DNA of 48,060 bases from Ruminococcus sp. (GTDB lineage: Bacteria > Bacillota > Clostridia > Oscillospirales > Ruminococcaceae): assembly GCA_014799675.1 (NCBI GenBank), contig JAAVHM010000014.1, positions 3,836 to 51,895 on the forward strand. The letters are read 5' to 3'. Shown here one piece after another: positions 1 through 7,514 of this stretch (positions are counted from its first letter, which is position 1; each line of letters starts with the position of its first letter). The translations under genes and the position numbers were made by a program. The notes below the pieces were generated by a model, which searched no databases, was not told the origin of the DNA, and saw nothing but the letters and a program-made list of their open reading frames with translations.

Positions 1-56
1 TTGGTTATGTATGCTCACGATTGATTTTATTAATGCACATAAAAATCGCTGAAACA

Positions 57-455
57 CTATTTTTTATTTCTTATACGCATTACTGCAAATGCGATCAACG
101 ATACCACAACAAAGCCTACGGTATAGTTGATAAAAATATCTCTGTAAGCGGTACTTGCCAATTCAACTGTAAGCCCTCTCATAAATACATAAAGGAACGC
201 AAGCAGCATTGTCGGTACATAAACACTCAAAGTCTTTAACCAAAAATTTTTGACATGAAGATTTTTTATCAAAGCAAATGCTGTAACAACTATCAGTACA
301 ATTACCGCGCGGTCAAGCTCGTGCCAGTTTCCCGAAGGGTCTTCAAATGTTCCGCCTGCTAAATATATAACACTGTTTGTAATCGTTGCAAGCGTATACA
401 GACCGCAATACAACAGCAAAATGCTTCTTAACCAATCGTTCCATATTTTTTTCAT
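57..455 (-). CDS. small four-helix membrane protein (DUF6608-like)
   Basis: A 132-residue protein that is mostly hydrophobic: about four membrane segments can be picked out (near residues 10-30, 50-65, 75-95 and 110-125), with a basic tail ending in RIRNKK. I chose the ATG at 453-455 because AGGAG lies about 10 bases upstream; the frame stays open to an upstream TTG, but that codon runs into the ribosome site. It lies 22 bases downstream of the pyrF stop codon on the same strand, so it may be read through from the pyr operon. The fold resembles small uncharacterised Clostridia membrane proteins of the DUF6608 type; this assignment is from memory of the family and is uncertain. No function can be given. 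Positions 1-56 hold no gene that I can support. Confidence 0.75.
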   Translation of the reverse strand: MKKIWNDWLRSILLLYCGLYTLATITNSVIYLAGGTFEDPSGNWHELDRAVIVLIVVTAFALIKNLHVKNFWLKTLSVYVPTMLLAFLYVFMRGLTVELASTAYRDIFINYTVGFVVVSLIAFAVMRIRNKK

Positions 456-477
456 ACTGTTTGTTCTCCTCAAAACT

Positions 478-1413
478 CTACTTCTTCAAAGCAGCAACAA
501 ACCCCGTAATATCCTCTCTCATGCGTATGCACTCACGCCTTGCCGCGCCTGCAAAATCATGCGGGTCGCAGCCCTCCTCCTTTTGATAAGCGCACATAAC
601 CGCGCGGGACGAGTTCACAATTGCCCCAAGACCCTTTTGGTCGAAAGCCTTTGCAACGCCCTCTGCGCCGCCGCCCTGCGCTCCGTAGCCGGGGACAAGG
701 AAAAATGTGTGGGGAAGCTTTGCACGCATTTCCACAAGCTGTTGGGGATAGGTCGCTCCCACAACCGCGCCCACTGCGGAGTAACCGTATTCGCCCACGG
801 TTTCCTCTCCCCACTTTTCGCACATATTGCCCATTGTCTCGTAAACCGTTTTGCCGTCATCAAGAACTCTGTCCTGCAATTCTCCCGAAGACTTGTTGGA
901 AGTCTTGACAAGAACAAAAATACCCTTGTCATTTTTCTTGCAAGCCGCCGTAAGGGGAGCGATACCGTCCGTGCCGAGATAGCCGTTTACGGTGAGAGCG
1001 TCTGCGCCGAAGCCCTCGAAAGCCTTGCCGTCCACGTCCGCAGAACCGAGATAAGCGTTTGTGTAAGCTTCCATAGTCGCGCCTATGTCGTTGCGCTTGC
1101 CGTCAACAATGACAAACATACCTTTATTTTTTGCGTATTCAATTGTTTCGTGCAGAGCCTTAACGCCCTGCCAGCCGTACATTTCATAGTACGCCGCCTG
1201 GGGCTTTACCGCGGGGACAATATCGCACACCGCGTCAATAATAGCCTTGTTGAAGCGGAGCAAAGCTTCCGCCGCGCCGTTCAGATCCCTGCCCTTTTCT
1301 GCAAAGGCTTCCTCCCTCAAAAATTCGGGGACGTAGTCCAGCTTAGGGTCAAGTCCCACCACCGTGGGGTTTCCTGTTTCAATAATTTTCTTGATAAGTC
1401 TGTCGAATGACAT
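478..1413 (-). CDS. pyrF: orotidine 5'-phosphate decarboxylase
   Basis: Catalyses the last step of UMP synthesis, decarboxylation of OMP to UMP, in the cytoplasm. The 311-residue length fits the longer, type-2 PyrF enzymes. Visible signatures are VVGLDPKLDYVPEF near the N terminus, the catalytic Lys/Asp motif VDGKRNDIGATMEAY (about residue 100) and a C-terminal VNSSRAV phosphate-binding segment. The ATG at 1413 is preceded by AAGGAGAG. It is the third gene of pyrR-pyrC-pyrF, separated from pyrC by about 90 bases filled by a repeat. Regulation is expected through the PyrR attenuator in front of pyrR. Confidence 0.96.
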   Translation of the reverse strand: MSFDRLIKKIIETGNPTVVGLDPKLDYVPEFLREEAFAEKGRDLNGAAEALLRFNKAIIDAVCDIVPAVKPQAAYYEMYGWQGVKALHETIEYAKNKGMFVIVDGKRNDIGATMEAYTNAYLGSADVDGKAFEGFGADALTVNGYLGTDGIAPLTAACKKNDKGIFVLVKTSNKSSGELQDRVLDDGKTVYETMGNMCEKWGEETVGEYGYSAVGAVVGATYPQQLVEMRAKLPHTFFLVPGYGAQGGGAEGVAKAFDQKGLGAIVNSSRAVMCAYQKEEGCDPHDFAGAARRECIRMREDITGFVAALKK

Positions 1414-1449
1414 AGTATCTCTCCTTTTACAGTTTATAGTTTATAATGT

Positions 1450-1502
1450 ACAGTGTACAGTTGATAGTTTACGCTGACAAATAACTGTCAACTATACACT
1501 GT
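1450..1502. repeat. imperfect inverted repeat of the AGTTGACAGT family
   Basis: Two 20-base arms at 1450-1469 and 1483-1502, ACAGTGTACAGTTGATAGTT and the near-complement AACTGTCAACTATACACTGT, match at 18 of 20 positions around a 13-base spacer. Related words continue to both sides (1430-1449, 1503-1515). The right flank supplies the last codons and the stop of pyrC. Related sequence occurs at 15870-15910 and, more degenerate, at 18101-18165. Confidence 0.8.
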
Positions 1503-2767
1503 CAATTGTCAACTGCGAAGCGGACTATCCCGTCCGTAATCGTCATAATATTTCTGCCTTTAAGCCTTTCGCCCTTGAACACCGTGTTATGGGACTTTGA
1601 GTGCAGCTCCTCGGGCTTGACCGTCCACTCTCTTTCAAGGTCAACCACCGCAATATTTGCCTTTGCGCCCACCTCGATTTTCGGAACGTCCACACCCAAA
1701 AGCTTTCTCGGGTTCACCGCCATAAGCTGTACGATTTTATTCAGGGAAATTTTCCCCGTGTGGTAAAGCTGCGTAAGAGTTACCGCAAGAGAAGTCTCCA
1801 ACCCCACAACGCCGTTGGGAGCTTTTTCAAAATCAGCCTTTTCGCTTGCGGCGTGGGGAGCGTGATCGGTAACGATACAGTCCACCATGCCGTCCAGAAC
1901 CGCTTCAAGAACCGCAGCCCTGTCCGTCTCCGTGCGGAGGGGCGGGTTCATTCGGTAATCCGCGTCCCGCGCAAGAAGCTTTTCCTCGGTATATGTAAAA
2001 TAGTGGGGACAGGTCTCGCAGGTCACATTTATGCCCCGCCGTTTAGCGTCCCGAATAATTTCGATACTTCCCTTTGTGGAAACGTGGCAGATGTGGATAT
2101 GCGCCCCGCATGAGTCCGCAAGAGCGATTTCCCTCGCTGTAATGCTGTCCTCGGAAGCCCTGTCCATGCCCTTGACCCCAAGCTTTTGGGAAACCTTTCC
2201 TTTGTTCATGATACCGCCGTTTATGATGTGCAAGTCCTCGCAGTGGGAAGCCGCAAGCAAGCCGTTTTCTTTGCTCTGCTCCAACGCCTGCCGCATAAGC
2301 TCGGCGTTTTCAACAGGTCTGCCGTCGTCGGAAATTATCTTCACGCCAAGCCTTTTCCAGTCGTAAAGCTCCCCGCCTTTCATGCCCTTTGTAATGCAAG
2401 CCGCGGGGTAAACCTCAACGCCCGTGTTTTTCGCCTTTTCCAGTATGTAATCCACCGTCTCCCTGCTGTCGATTGGAGGGTTCGTATTGGGCATACAGAC
2501 CACGCCTCCGACGCCTCCCGCAAGAGCCGCCGAACAGCCTGTGAGAACGTCCTCCTTGTGTGTCTGCCCCGGGTCGCGGAAGTGGACGTGCATATCAAAA
2601 AGCGTTGGCATAACCGCAATTTTCCCGCCGCCGTCGATAACCCTGTCTGCCACGTGGCCGAGACCTGCTCCAATTTCCTTTATAACGCCGTCCGCAATAA
2701 AAATATCGCAGATCTTTTCGTTTTCACCGTCAGCCGTTATTACGTTTTTCAGCAAAATTTTTTCCAC
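1502..2767 (-). CDS. pyrC: dihydroorotase
   Basis: Zinc amidohydrolase that closes carbamoyl-aspartate to dihydroorotate in pyrimidine synthesis. The 421-residue protein is the class-I, multifunctional-complex type. The metal-binding HVHFRDPG motif (about residue 60), MPNTNPP, SHCED, HICHVST, TCPHYF and TDHAPH are all present. The start is GTG at 2767, preceded by AAGGAG with 7 bases of spacing; pyrR ends 11 bases upstream, so the two are co-transcribed and probably coupled. The final three codons (Val-Asp-Asn) and the stop lie inside a dispersed repeat, which suggests the repeat has replaced or extended the original 3' end. Confidence 0.96.
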   Translation of the reverse strand: MEKILLKNVITADGENEKICDIFIADGVIKEIGAGLGHVADRVIDGGGKIAVMPTLFDMHVHFRDPGQTHKEDVLTGCSAALAGGVGGVVCMPNTNPPIDSRETVDYILEKAKNTGVEVYPAACITKGMKGGELYDWKRLGVKIISDDGRPVENAELMRQALEQSKENGLLAASHCEDLHIINGGIMNKGKVSQKLGVKGMDRASEDSITAREIALADSCGAHIHICHVSTKGSIEIIRDAKRRGINVTCETCPHYFTYTEEKLLARDADYRMNPPLRTETDRAAVLEAVLDGMVDCIVTDHAPHAASEKADFEKAPNGVVGLETSLAVTLTQLYHTGKISLNKIVQLMAVNPRKLLGVDVPKIEVGAKANIAVVDLEREWTVKPEELHSKSHNTVFKGERLKGRNIMTITDGIVRFAVDN

Positions 2768-2778
2768 AATTTTTCTCC

Positions 2779-3315
2779 TTATTCAAGAATAATTACCTTA
2801 TCCTCGCCGTCTGCTTCTTTCATCATCACCTTGACCGCTTCGTCCAGCGAGGTTGGAACGTTTTTCCCAACATAATCGGGACGTATCGGCAGTTCACGGT
2901 GTCCCCTGTCAACCAAAGCCGCAAGCTGTATGCTCTTTGGTCTGCCCCGCTTCATAACAGCGTCAATGGCGGCGCGTGCGCTTCTTCCCGTAAAAATAAC
3001 GTCGTCCACGATAATGACCCGCTTGTCCCGAACGTCAAAGGGAATGTCCGTCCTGTCCACATTTTCGGAATATTTTTCGTCGTCCCGATAGGCTGTTATG
3101 TCAAGAATTCCCACCTCTGTAGGAACTCCCTCCAGCTCTTTCACCTTTCCCGAAATTCTCTCCGCAATGTACACACCTCTGGAAAGTATTCCCACAAAAC
3201 AGAGATTTTCCGCGCCCTTGTTGCGCTCGATTATTTCGTATGAAATTCTGGCGATCGCCCTTGAAACGGCGTTTTCGTCCATTATCACAGCTTTTTGATT
3301 AAGATTTCCCTCCAA
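2779..3315 (-). CDS. pyrR: PyrR, pyr mRNA-binding attenuator and uracil phosphoribosyltransferase
   Basis: PyrR binds UMP/UTP, then a conserved stem-loop in pyr leader RNA, and so favours the terminator; most members also have uracil phosphoribosyltransferase activity. The PRPP-binding motif RVIIVDDVIFTGRSAR is clear (about residue 95-110), as are GILSRGVYIAERI and the N-terminal NQKAVIMDE stretch typical of PyrR. The frame is open to a GTG at 3324, but that codon overlaps the GGAGG; the TTG at 3313-3315 lies 8 bases downstream of GGAGG and is the better start (178 residues). First gene of pyrRCF, directly downstream of its own leader, which indicates autoregulation. Confidence 0.95.
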   Translation of the reverse strand: MEGNLNQKAVIMDENAVSRAIARISYEIIERNKGAENLCFVGILSRGVYIAERISGKVKELEGVPTEVGILDITAYRDDEKYSENVDRTDIPFDVRDKRVIIVDDVIFTGRSARAAIDAVMKRGRPKSIQLAALVDRGHRELPIRPDYVGKNVPTSLDEAVKVMMKEADGEDKVIILE

Positions 3316-3330
3316 GAACGTCACCTCCGA

Positions 3331-3365
3331 AAAAAATACCTGTCCGCAAGAAACAGACAGGTATT
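3331..3365 (-). terminator. pyr leader attenuator (intrinsic terminator)
   Basis: On the minus strand the leader folds into a 10-base stem, AATACCTGTC with GACAGGTATT (3335-3365), around an 11-base loop, followed by a run of T. It sits between the PyrR-binding site and the pyrR ribosome site, as expected for PyrR-controlled attenuation. Confidence 0.9.
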
Positions 3366-3463
3366 CAACTTATACTATTATATTTAATTGCGGAAATTTG
3401 CAAATTGCCCGCAGAAAACACATACTTACAGCTACACCGTACACTATGCGCCTTGTATAAGTG

Positions 3464-3492
3464 ACTGCCTTGTCGATCTCACGGGATCAACT
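3464..3492 (-). promoter_or_regulatory. PyrR-binding loop in the pyr leader RNA
   Basis: The minus-strand transcript contains GATCCCGTGAGATC followed by GACAAGGCAGT, which matches the conserved PyrR anti-antiterminator loop (AUCC-N-GUGAGA or AGAGA, then AAGG). It begins about 15 bases after the predicted transcription start and about 100 bases before the terminator, the usual arrangement. Confidence 0.85.
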
Positions 3493-3514
3493 TAAAGGTT
3501 GTCCAACTTTAAAC

Positions 3515-3543
3515 ATTATAGCACATTTAAAACAGTATGTCAA
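3515..3543 (-). promoter_or_regulatory. sigma-A promoter of pyrRCF
   Basis: Minus strand TTGACA (3538-3543), a 17-base spacer and TATAAT (3515-3520): a perfect consensus. The predicted start near 3508 gives a leader of about 190 bases. Confidence 0.93.
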
Positions 3544-3560
3544 CCGCTTTTTGCCGTTTT

Positions 3561-3663
3561 ATCCTAATTTTTAATCAAAGTGCAGACAAAAAACCCGCGC
3601 AAAACCGCATATACGCAAGCTTTTGCTTGATTTTTTGTGCACTTTTTGATTAAAAATTAGTAT
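3561..3663. repeat. long inverted repeat, copy 1 of a tandem pair
   Basis: An almost fully self-complementary ~100 base element. The left arm begins ATCCTAATTTTTAATC, the right arm ends GATTAAAAATTAGTAT. Both copies share AGTGCAGACAAAAAA in the left arm and TTTTTTGT then CACTTTTT in the right arm. An inner stem (GCAAAA with TTTTGC) and a small CATATA loop follow. It lies 18 bases upstream of the pyr -35 box. Confidence 0.88.
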
Positions 3664-3700
3664 TAACAGAATAATCACAATTTCTGCCGAACGTCGTCTT

Positions 3701-3802
3701 ATCCTAATTCACGATAAAAGTGCAGACAAAAAATCTGCGTGAAAATCATATGCGCAAATTTTCACTTGATTTTTTGTACACTTTTTATCGTGATTTAGGA
3801 TT
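3701..3802. repeat. long inverted repeat, copy 2 of a tandem pair
   Basis: Same layout as the copy at 3561-3663, but outer arm ATCCTAATTCACGATAAAA pairs with its own complement ending ATCGTGATTTAGGAT, and the inner stem is GTGAAAAT with ATTTTCAC. The middle segment is shared with copy 1. The right end overlaps the stop codon of the CmpB-like gene, so on the minus strand it would form a large 3' hairpin on that mRNA. Confidence 0.88.
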
Positions 3803-4814
3803 ACGGGAAGTCTTCTTCCTCTTCTTCGGAAGCCCCGCCGCTGTCCGAGCCTTTATTTTTATGCCTCATTTCCGCCCAACGGATTTTAAGAGTATCCATA
3901 GCCTCGGAATAGGAAACAGACCTAAGCTGCGGGAAAGCCTTTAAAAGTCTCTCAACAGAGCTGTCCTTTATTTCCACAAGCTTTTCAAAACGCTCACGCC
4001 AGTCGCTGATCTTGAAGTCCTCCGCTTCGACAATTTTTCCGTACTCACGCTCTATCTCGTCGATTTTCTGCTTATCCCTTCTGTGGGTAAAGTATTTGTA
4101 ATATTTTTCCTTCCACTCGTAGTAATACTTCTCTTTCCATTCCTGGGTCTTTGCGTCGGCAGACTCCACTATCTTGTCGTAGCGTTCCTTTGTCTCCAGC
4201 GTTTTTTCAGCAAGGTTACCGCCGATCTTTACCGCGCTCAAAAGCATTACCTTTGAAATTTCGTCTATCTGTTTAAGACGGTTGTTAAGCTCGTTTACCG
4301 CGCAGATCGAGGAAATAAGGTCTATAACGATAAGCACCGACCACAGGCAGATAAGTCCCAGACCCATTTTTATGGGTATAAGGTCAACGACCCTTTCCAC
4401 CATTGGGTGGACTATCCTTACCACGATAACGCAGCCCAGTCCCCAAAGAATGGAAATTTCGGGGCATATGTACCCTTTGTAGTTGAATTTTTTGTTGGAA
4501 TAATCCCACCACCTTGCGCCGAACATTTTCTCCATGCCCAAGCCCACAAGCAGTTCAAATGTGGTACACAATATCATTGTAGACAAAAACAGCGGCAGAA
4601 ACGTGTGGGATATGGGACGGAAAAATATTACCACCATAAGCACGCCGAAGCCGTATATAGGGCATATCGGCATATTCAGGAAGCCGCGGTTCTGGTACTC
4701 CCCTGTTTCCAGCGTCATGTCGCAGACCTCTATGCACCAGCCGATAAACGACCAGAAAATAAACATATGAAACATCTGATAAAGACTGTATTCAAGAAAC
4801 GGTATCGTTTCCAT
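3801..4814 (-). CDS. CmpB-like membrane protein (putative ABC transporter permease, PF06541)
   Basis: A 337-residue protein with an N-terminal membrane half (about five segments, residues 10-190) and a charged C-terminal half rich in Glu, Lys and Trp/Tyr (residues 200-337), probably helical and cytoplasmic, ending in an acidic SEEEEEDFP tail. The segment FIGWCIEVCDMTLETGEYQNRG and ICPIYGFGVL is typical of the putative ABC-transporter type IV/CmpB family of Firmicutes. The ATG at 4814 follows GGAGG by 6 bases; the ATG at 4847 lies within the promoter -10 region and is not used. The role of the family is not established; no transport partner is adjacent. The stop codon is inside inverted repeat copy 2. 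Confidence 0.85.
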   Translation of the reverse strand: METIPFLEYSLYQMFHMFIFWSFIGWCIEVCDMTLETGEYQNRGFLNMPICPIYGFGVLMVVIFFRPISHTFLPLFLSTMILCTTFELLVGLGMEKMFGARWWDYSNKKFNYKGYICPEISILWGLGCVIVVRIVHPMVERVVDLIPIKMGLGLICLWSVLIVIDLISSICAVNELNNRLKQIDEISKVMLLSAVKIGGNLAEKTLETKERYDKIVESADAKTQEWKEKYYYEWKEKYYKYFTHRRDKQKIDEIEREYGKIVEAEDFKISDWRERFEKLVEIKDSSVERLLKAFPQLRSVSYSEAMDTLKIRWAEMRHKNKGSDSGGASEEEEEDFP

Positions 4815-4852
4815 AAAATTCCTCCAAAAATCAAATTTGTCAAGCATTATAT

Positions 4853-4880
4853 ATTATACCACATATAATATACTTGTCAA
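4853..4880 (-). promoter_or_regulatory. sigma-A promoter of the CmpB-like gene
   Basis: Minus strand TTGACA (4875-4880), 16-base spacer, TATAAT (4853-4858). The start of transcription near 4846 supports translation from the ATG at 4814. Confidence 0.85.
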
Positions 4881-4940
4881 GGGCTTGAAGAAAATTGTTA
4901 CCGTTTTGAAATAATTTTTCCGTTTTTCCACGGGACATAC

Positions 4941-4964
4941 AAAAAGGCTGTCAAATAACAGCCT
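4941..4964 (-). terminator. intrinsic terminator downstream of purD
   Basis: Minus strand stem AGGCTGT with ACAGCCT and a short loop, followed by TTTTTG. It lies about 150 bases after the purD stop, beyond a dispersed repeat. Confidence 0.75.
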
Positions 4965-4979
4965 AATACTGTAGAAAAA

Positions 4980-5110
4980 GCATAAATTTCCGTTTAGAAG
5001 CTAGATGCAAGAGACTAGAGACTAGAATTGACAGGGGAAAATATTGCTGCGGAAACGTCTTCTAGCTTCTAGCCTCCTGCCTCTTGCCTCTGGTAAACGA
5101 AAATTTATCA
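4980..5110. repeat. ~125 bp dispersed element with AGAGGCAAG-type arms, copy A
   Basis: The ends are inverted: CATAAATTTCCGTTTA on the left and TAAACGAAAATTTATC on the right. Purine-rich degenerate heptads (AAGAGACTAGAGACTAG) on the left pair with pyrimidine-rich ones (TCTAGCCTCCTGCCTC) on the right. The centre reads GGGGAAAATATTGCTGCGG then AAACGTCTTC. A clearly related copy in the opposite orientation lies at 37052-37172. It fills the space between purD and its terminator. Confidence 0.82.
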
Positions 5111-5117
5111 CCTATAC

Positions 5118-6392
5118 TCATTTATTCAATGCACGCTTGCCAATATCTGTGCGGTAGTGAGCGTTCTCGAAATTAATTTTCTTTACCGCGGCGTAAGATT
5201 TGTCCAAAGCCGCCTGCAAGGTCTCCCCCGTTGCGGTAACGCCTATGACCCGTCCGCCGTTGGTGTAGAACTTTCCGTCCGAAAATTTTGTTCCCGCATG
5301 GTAAACGAAAACGCCGTCCGCCTGACCCTTGTCGTCCATGCCCTGCATTTCAAGTCCCTTGGGGTAGCTCTTGGGGTAGCCGCCGCTTGCCATTACTACG
5401 CAGGAGCAGTACTCGTTCTTCCACTTAATGTCAAGGTCTGCAAGAGTGCCGTTGTACACCGCTTCAAAAATGTCAACCAGATCGGTATCTAAAAGCGGCA
5501 GGACTACCTGCGTTTCGGGGTCGCCGAAGCGGCAGTTGTACTCTATCACCTTTACGCCCTTTGGGGTCGCCATAAGTCCGAAATAGAGACAGCCCTTGAA
5601 AGTCCTGCCCTCGGCTTTCATTGCCTTTATCGTCGGCAGGAAAATATTTTCCATGCACTCCTTTGCGGCGGCTTCGGTGTAGAAAGGGTTGGGAGCGATA
5701 GTTCCCATACCGCCCGTGTTGAGACCCTGATCGCCGTCCAGAGCGCGCTTGTGATCCATTGAGGATATCATGGGGACGACAACGTTTCCGTCCGTAAAGG
5801 AAAGCACGGAAATTTCAGGACCTGTGAGGAATTCCTCAACAACAAGCTTTGAGCCGCTTTCGCCGAAAATTTTGTCCTCCATAATGGAGTGTACCGCGTC
5901 CACGGCTTCCTGCTCGTTCTGCGCGATAATAACGCCCTTTCCGAGAGCAAGACCGTCCGCCTTTACAACAGTTGGGTAGTAATTCTGCTCCTTTATGTAA
6001 GCTATCGCCTTGTCCGCCTCGGAGAAAGTCTCGTATGCGGCGGTAGGTATTCCGTATTTTTTCATAAGGTCTTTGGAGAAAACCTTGCTGCCCTCGATAA
6101 TTGCCGCCGCCTTGTTCGGTCCGAAGGTCATTATACCCTCTGCGCCCAGAGCGTCCACCATACCAAGAACCAGCGGGTCGTCGGGAGCGACCACAACCAT
6201 GTCAACCGCAAGCTTTTTCGCAAGAGCAACAACGCCGTCTATGTCGGTCGCGCCAACGTCGAAACACTCCGCATAGCGGGAAATACCGCCGTTTCCGGGG
6301 GTGCAGTAAAGCTTTTCAACCCGCTTGCTTTCCGCAAGCTTCATGATAATGGCGTGTTCACGACCGCCGCCGCCTACTACTAAAATTTTCAT
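5118..6392 (-). CDS. purD: phosphoribosylamine-glycine ligase
   Basis: GAR synthetase: joins phosphoribosylamine and glycine with ATP, the second step of purine synthesis. Full length at 424 residues. The N-terminal GGGGREHAI loop, the ATP-grasp motifs FSKDLMKKYGIPTA and VVKADGLALGKGV, the VLSFTDG and NCRFGDPE segments and the C-terminal VMASGGYP are all present. AAGGA precedes the ATG. It lies 21 bases downstream of a lipoprotein gene, so it may be transcribed with the two lipoproteins; no other pur gene is in the window, which is unusual since purD is commonly found with purH or purN. Confidence 0.96.
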   Translation of the reverse strand: MKILVVGGGGREHAIIMKLAESKRVEKLYCTPGNGGISRYAECFDVGATDIDGVVALAKKLAVDMVVVAPDDPLVLGMVDALGAEGIMTFGPNKAAAIIEGSKVFSKDLMKKYGIPTAAYETFSEADKAIAYIKEQNYYPTVVKADGLALGKGVIIAQNEQEAVDAVHSIMEDKIFGESGSKLVVEEFLTGPEISVLSFTDGNVVVPMISSMDHKRALDGDQGLNTGGMGTIAPNPFYTEAAAKECMENIFLPTIKAMKAEGRTFKGCLYFGLMATPKGVKVIEYNCRFGDPETQVVLPLLDTDLVDIFEAVYNGTLADLDIKWKNEYCSCVVMASGGYPKSYPKGLEMQGMDDKGQADGVFVYHAGTKFSDGKFYTNGGRVIGVTATGETLQAALDKSYAAVKKINFENAHYRTDIGKRALNK

Positions 6393-6413
6393 ATTTTCAC
6401 GTTCCTTTCAAAT

Positions 6414-6896
6414 TTATTCGGTAAATTCAAAGCTGTTAAAAATTTCTTCAAAATCTTTCAAGCTTTTGTCGTAGTTACCATAAGGCATAAATGTAATGCA
6501 GTAAGAATTTTTACCTTTGTTTCCTGAATACTGCGTCAACCCGCTGCTGTCCTCAAGCCTTATCCAATCCTGCCCGCCGCGGTTGATTATATCCGCCTTA
6601 AAATCAGTACTCCCCAAATCTTCATATATTTCTTTTTTGATTTTTAATTCCTCATTTATGTCAATATCCGATGCATCGTCATATCCCGTGATAGGAATAA
6701 CTTCAACAAAAAAATATGTACTCTCATTTTCCTTATGGGCAAACTGCACTGCTCCGCTGTCATACTTATAATAAAATTCCCATTTATCGGCGGAATAACT
6801 AAACTCGTACCCCTCGCCGCCGTAGACCTCTTTTCCCCCGCCGCACCCCGTCAGCAAAAGCATTACAGCAAGGGAAAGGAAAAATAATTTTTTCAT
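6414..6896 (-). CDS. small lipoprotein, paralogue of the next gene
   Basis: 160 residues. The N terminus MKKLFFLSLAVMLLLTGCGGG is a classic lipoprotein signal with lipobox LTGC, so the mature protein should be tethered to the outer face of the membrane. The rest is soluble, acidic and aromatic, with the C-terminal end IFNSFEFTE. The upstream neighbour (6917-7456) has the same size, the same lipobox and the similar end LDTFEFVD, so the two look like diverged tandem duplicates. No domain recognised; function unknown. AAAGGAT precedes the ATG. Confidence 0.82.
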   Translation of the reverse strand: MKKLFFLSLAVMLLLTGCGGGKEVYGGEGYEFSYSADKWEFYYKYDSGAVQFAHKENESTYFFVEVIPITGYDDASDIDINEELKIKKEIYEDLGSTDFKADIINRGGQDWIRLEDSSGLTQYSGNKGKNSYCITFMPYGNYDKSLKDFEEIFNSFEFTE

Positions 6897-6916
6897 TTTA
6901 TAGATCCTTTCAAAAT

Positions 6917-7456
6917 TTAATCCACAAATTCAAAGGTGTCCAAAGCCGTTTTCATTTCCGCAGAAGCAGCTTCAAGGCTGCCGGCAGGCGAAAAGAAATT
7001 CAAAGCGTACTGAACGCCGTTTCTTGCCGTACACAGCATTTGCATAATCTCTCCGTCTCCAATATCCGCAGTAACTCCCGACCACGTTACGCCGCCGATA
7101 GTGACTGTGTCCTCGCTGATGATATCTAATTCCAATTCTTCACACTGCTCTTTTATTATCACGCCGATTTCTTCGGCGGAAATATCGGCATTTTCGGCAG
7201 GCAGGTCATTTTTGCCTATGTTGAAAAACACGCCGTCCGTGCTGTTGTGAAAAAATGTCAGACTGCCGTCGTTTTCAAGAAATTCAGTCCAAACCTCTTT
7301 GTCGGGGGTTATATTGTAATAATGCACAATTTCAACATTTTCGGGCAAAGCATGATCGGACGTATCCCCTGTTGTCTCAACAGCAGTATCATTTTTCCCG
7401 CACCCCGTCAGCGCAAGCGCAAACAGTGCAAGAAACACGCATAAAATCTTTTTCAT
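6917..7456 (-). CDS. small lipoprotein, paralogue of the gene downstream
   Basis: 179 residues with a lipoprotein signal (LALTGCGKND, lipobox LTGC near residue 19). The mature part has no motif that I recognise. Layout and C terminus (TFEFVD) match the neighbour at 6414-6896, 20 bases away, which points to tandem duplication and co-expression with purD. The ATG follows AAGGAG by about 7 bases. A small palindrome lies just upstream (7474-7507). Confidence 0.82.
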   Translation of the reverse strand: MKKILCVFLALFALALTGCGKNDTAVETTGDTSDHALPENVEIVHYYNITPDKEVWTEFLENDGSLTFFHNSTDGVFFNIGKNDLPAENADISAEEIGVIIKEQCEELELDIISEDTVTIGGVTWSGVTADIGDGEIMQMLCTARNGVQYALNFFSPAGSLEAASAEMKTALDTFEFVD

Positions 7457-7473
7457 AATGAACTCCTTTTATC

Positions 7474-7507
7474 GGGACGGCTGCCTGTATTGGCATAAAC
7501 CCGTCCC
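7474..7507. repeat. small GGGACGG palindrome
   Basis: GGGACGG (7474-7480) pairs with CCGTCCC (7501-7507), and TGCC with GGCA inside it. It separates a GNAT gene from the lipoproteins. It resembles, in reduced form, the larger GTAGGGGCG palindromes elsewhere in the window, and could act as a weak terminator although no T run follows on the minus strand. Confidence 0.6.
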
Positions 7508-7514
7508 CTACGCA

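Noticed and set aside
421..1410. Long plus-strand frame of 329 residues opposite pyrF
   Set aside because: It is the antisense shadow of a clear enzyme gene, has no ribosome site and its protein shows no recognisable domain.
4980..5110. CRISPR-like array suggested by repeated AGAGGC words
   Set aside because: The repeats are short, degenerate and inverted, with no regular spacers and no cas genes.
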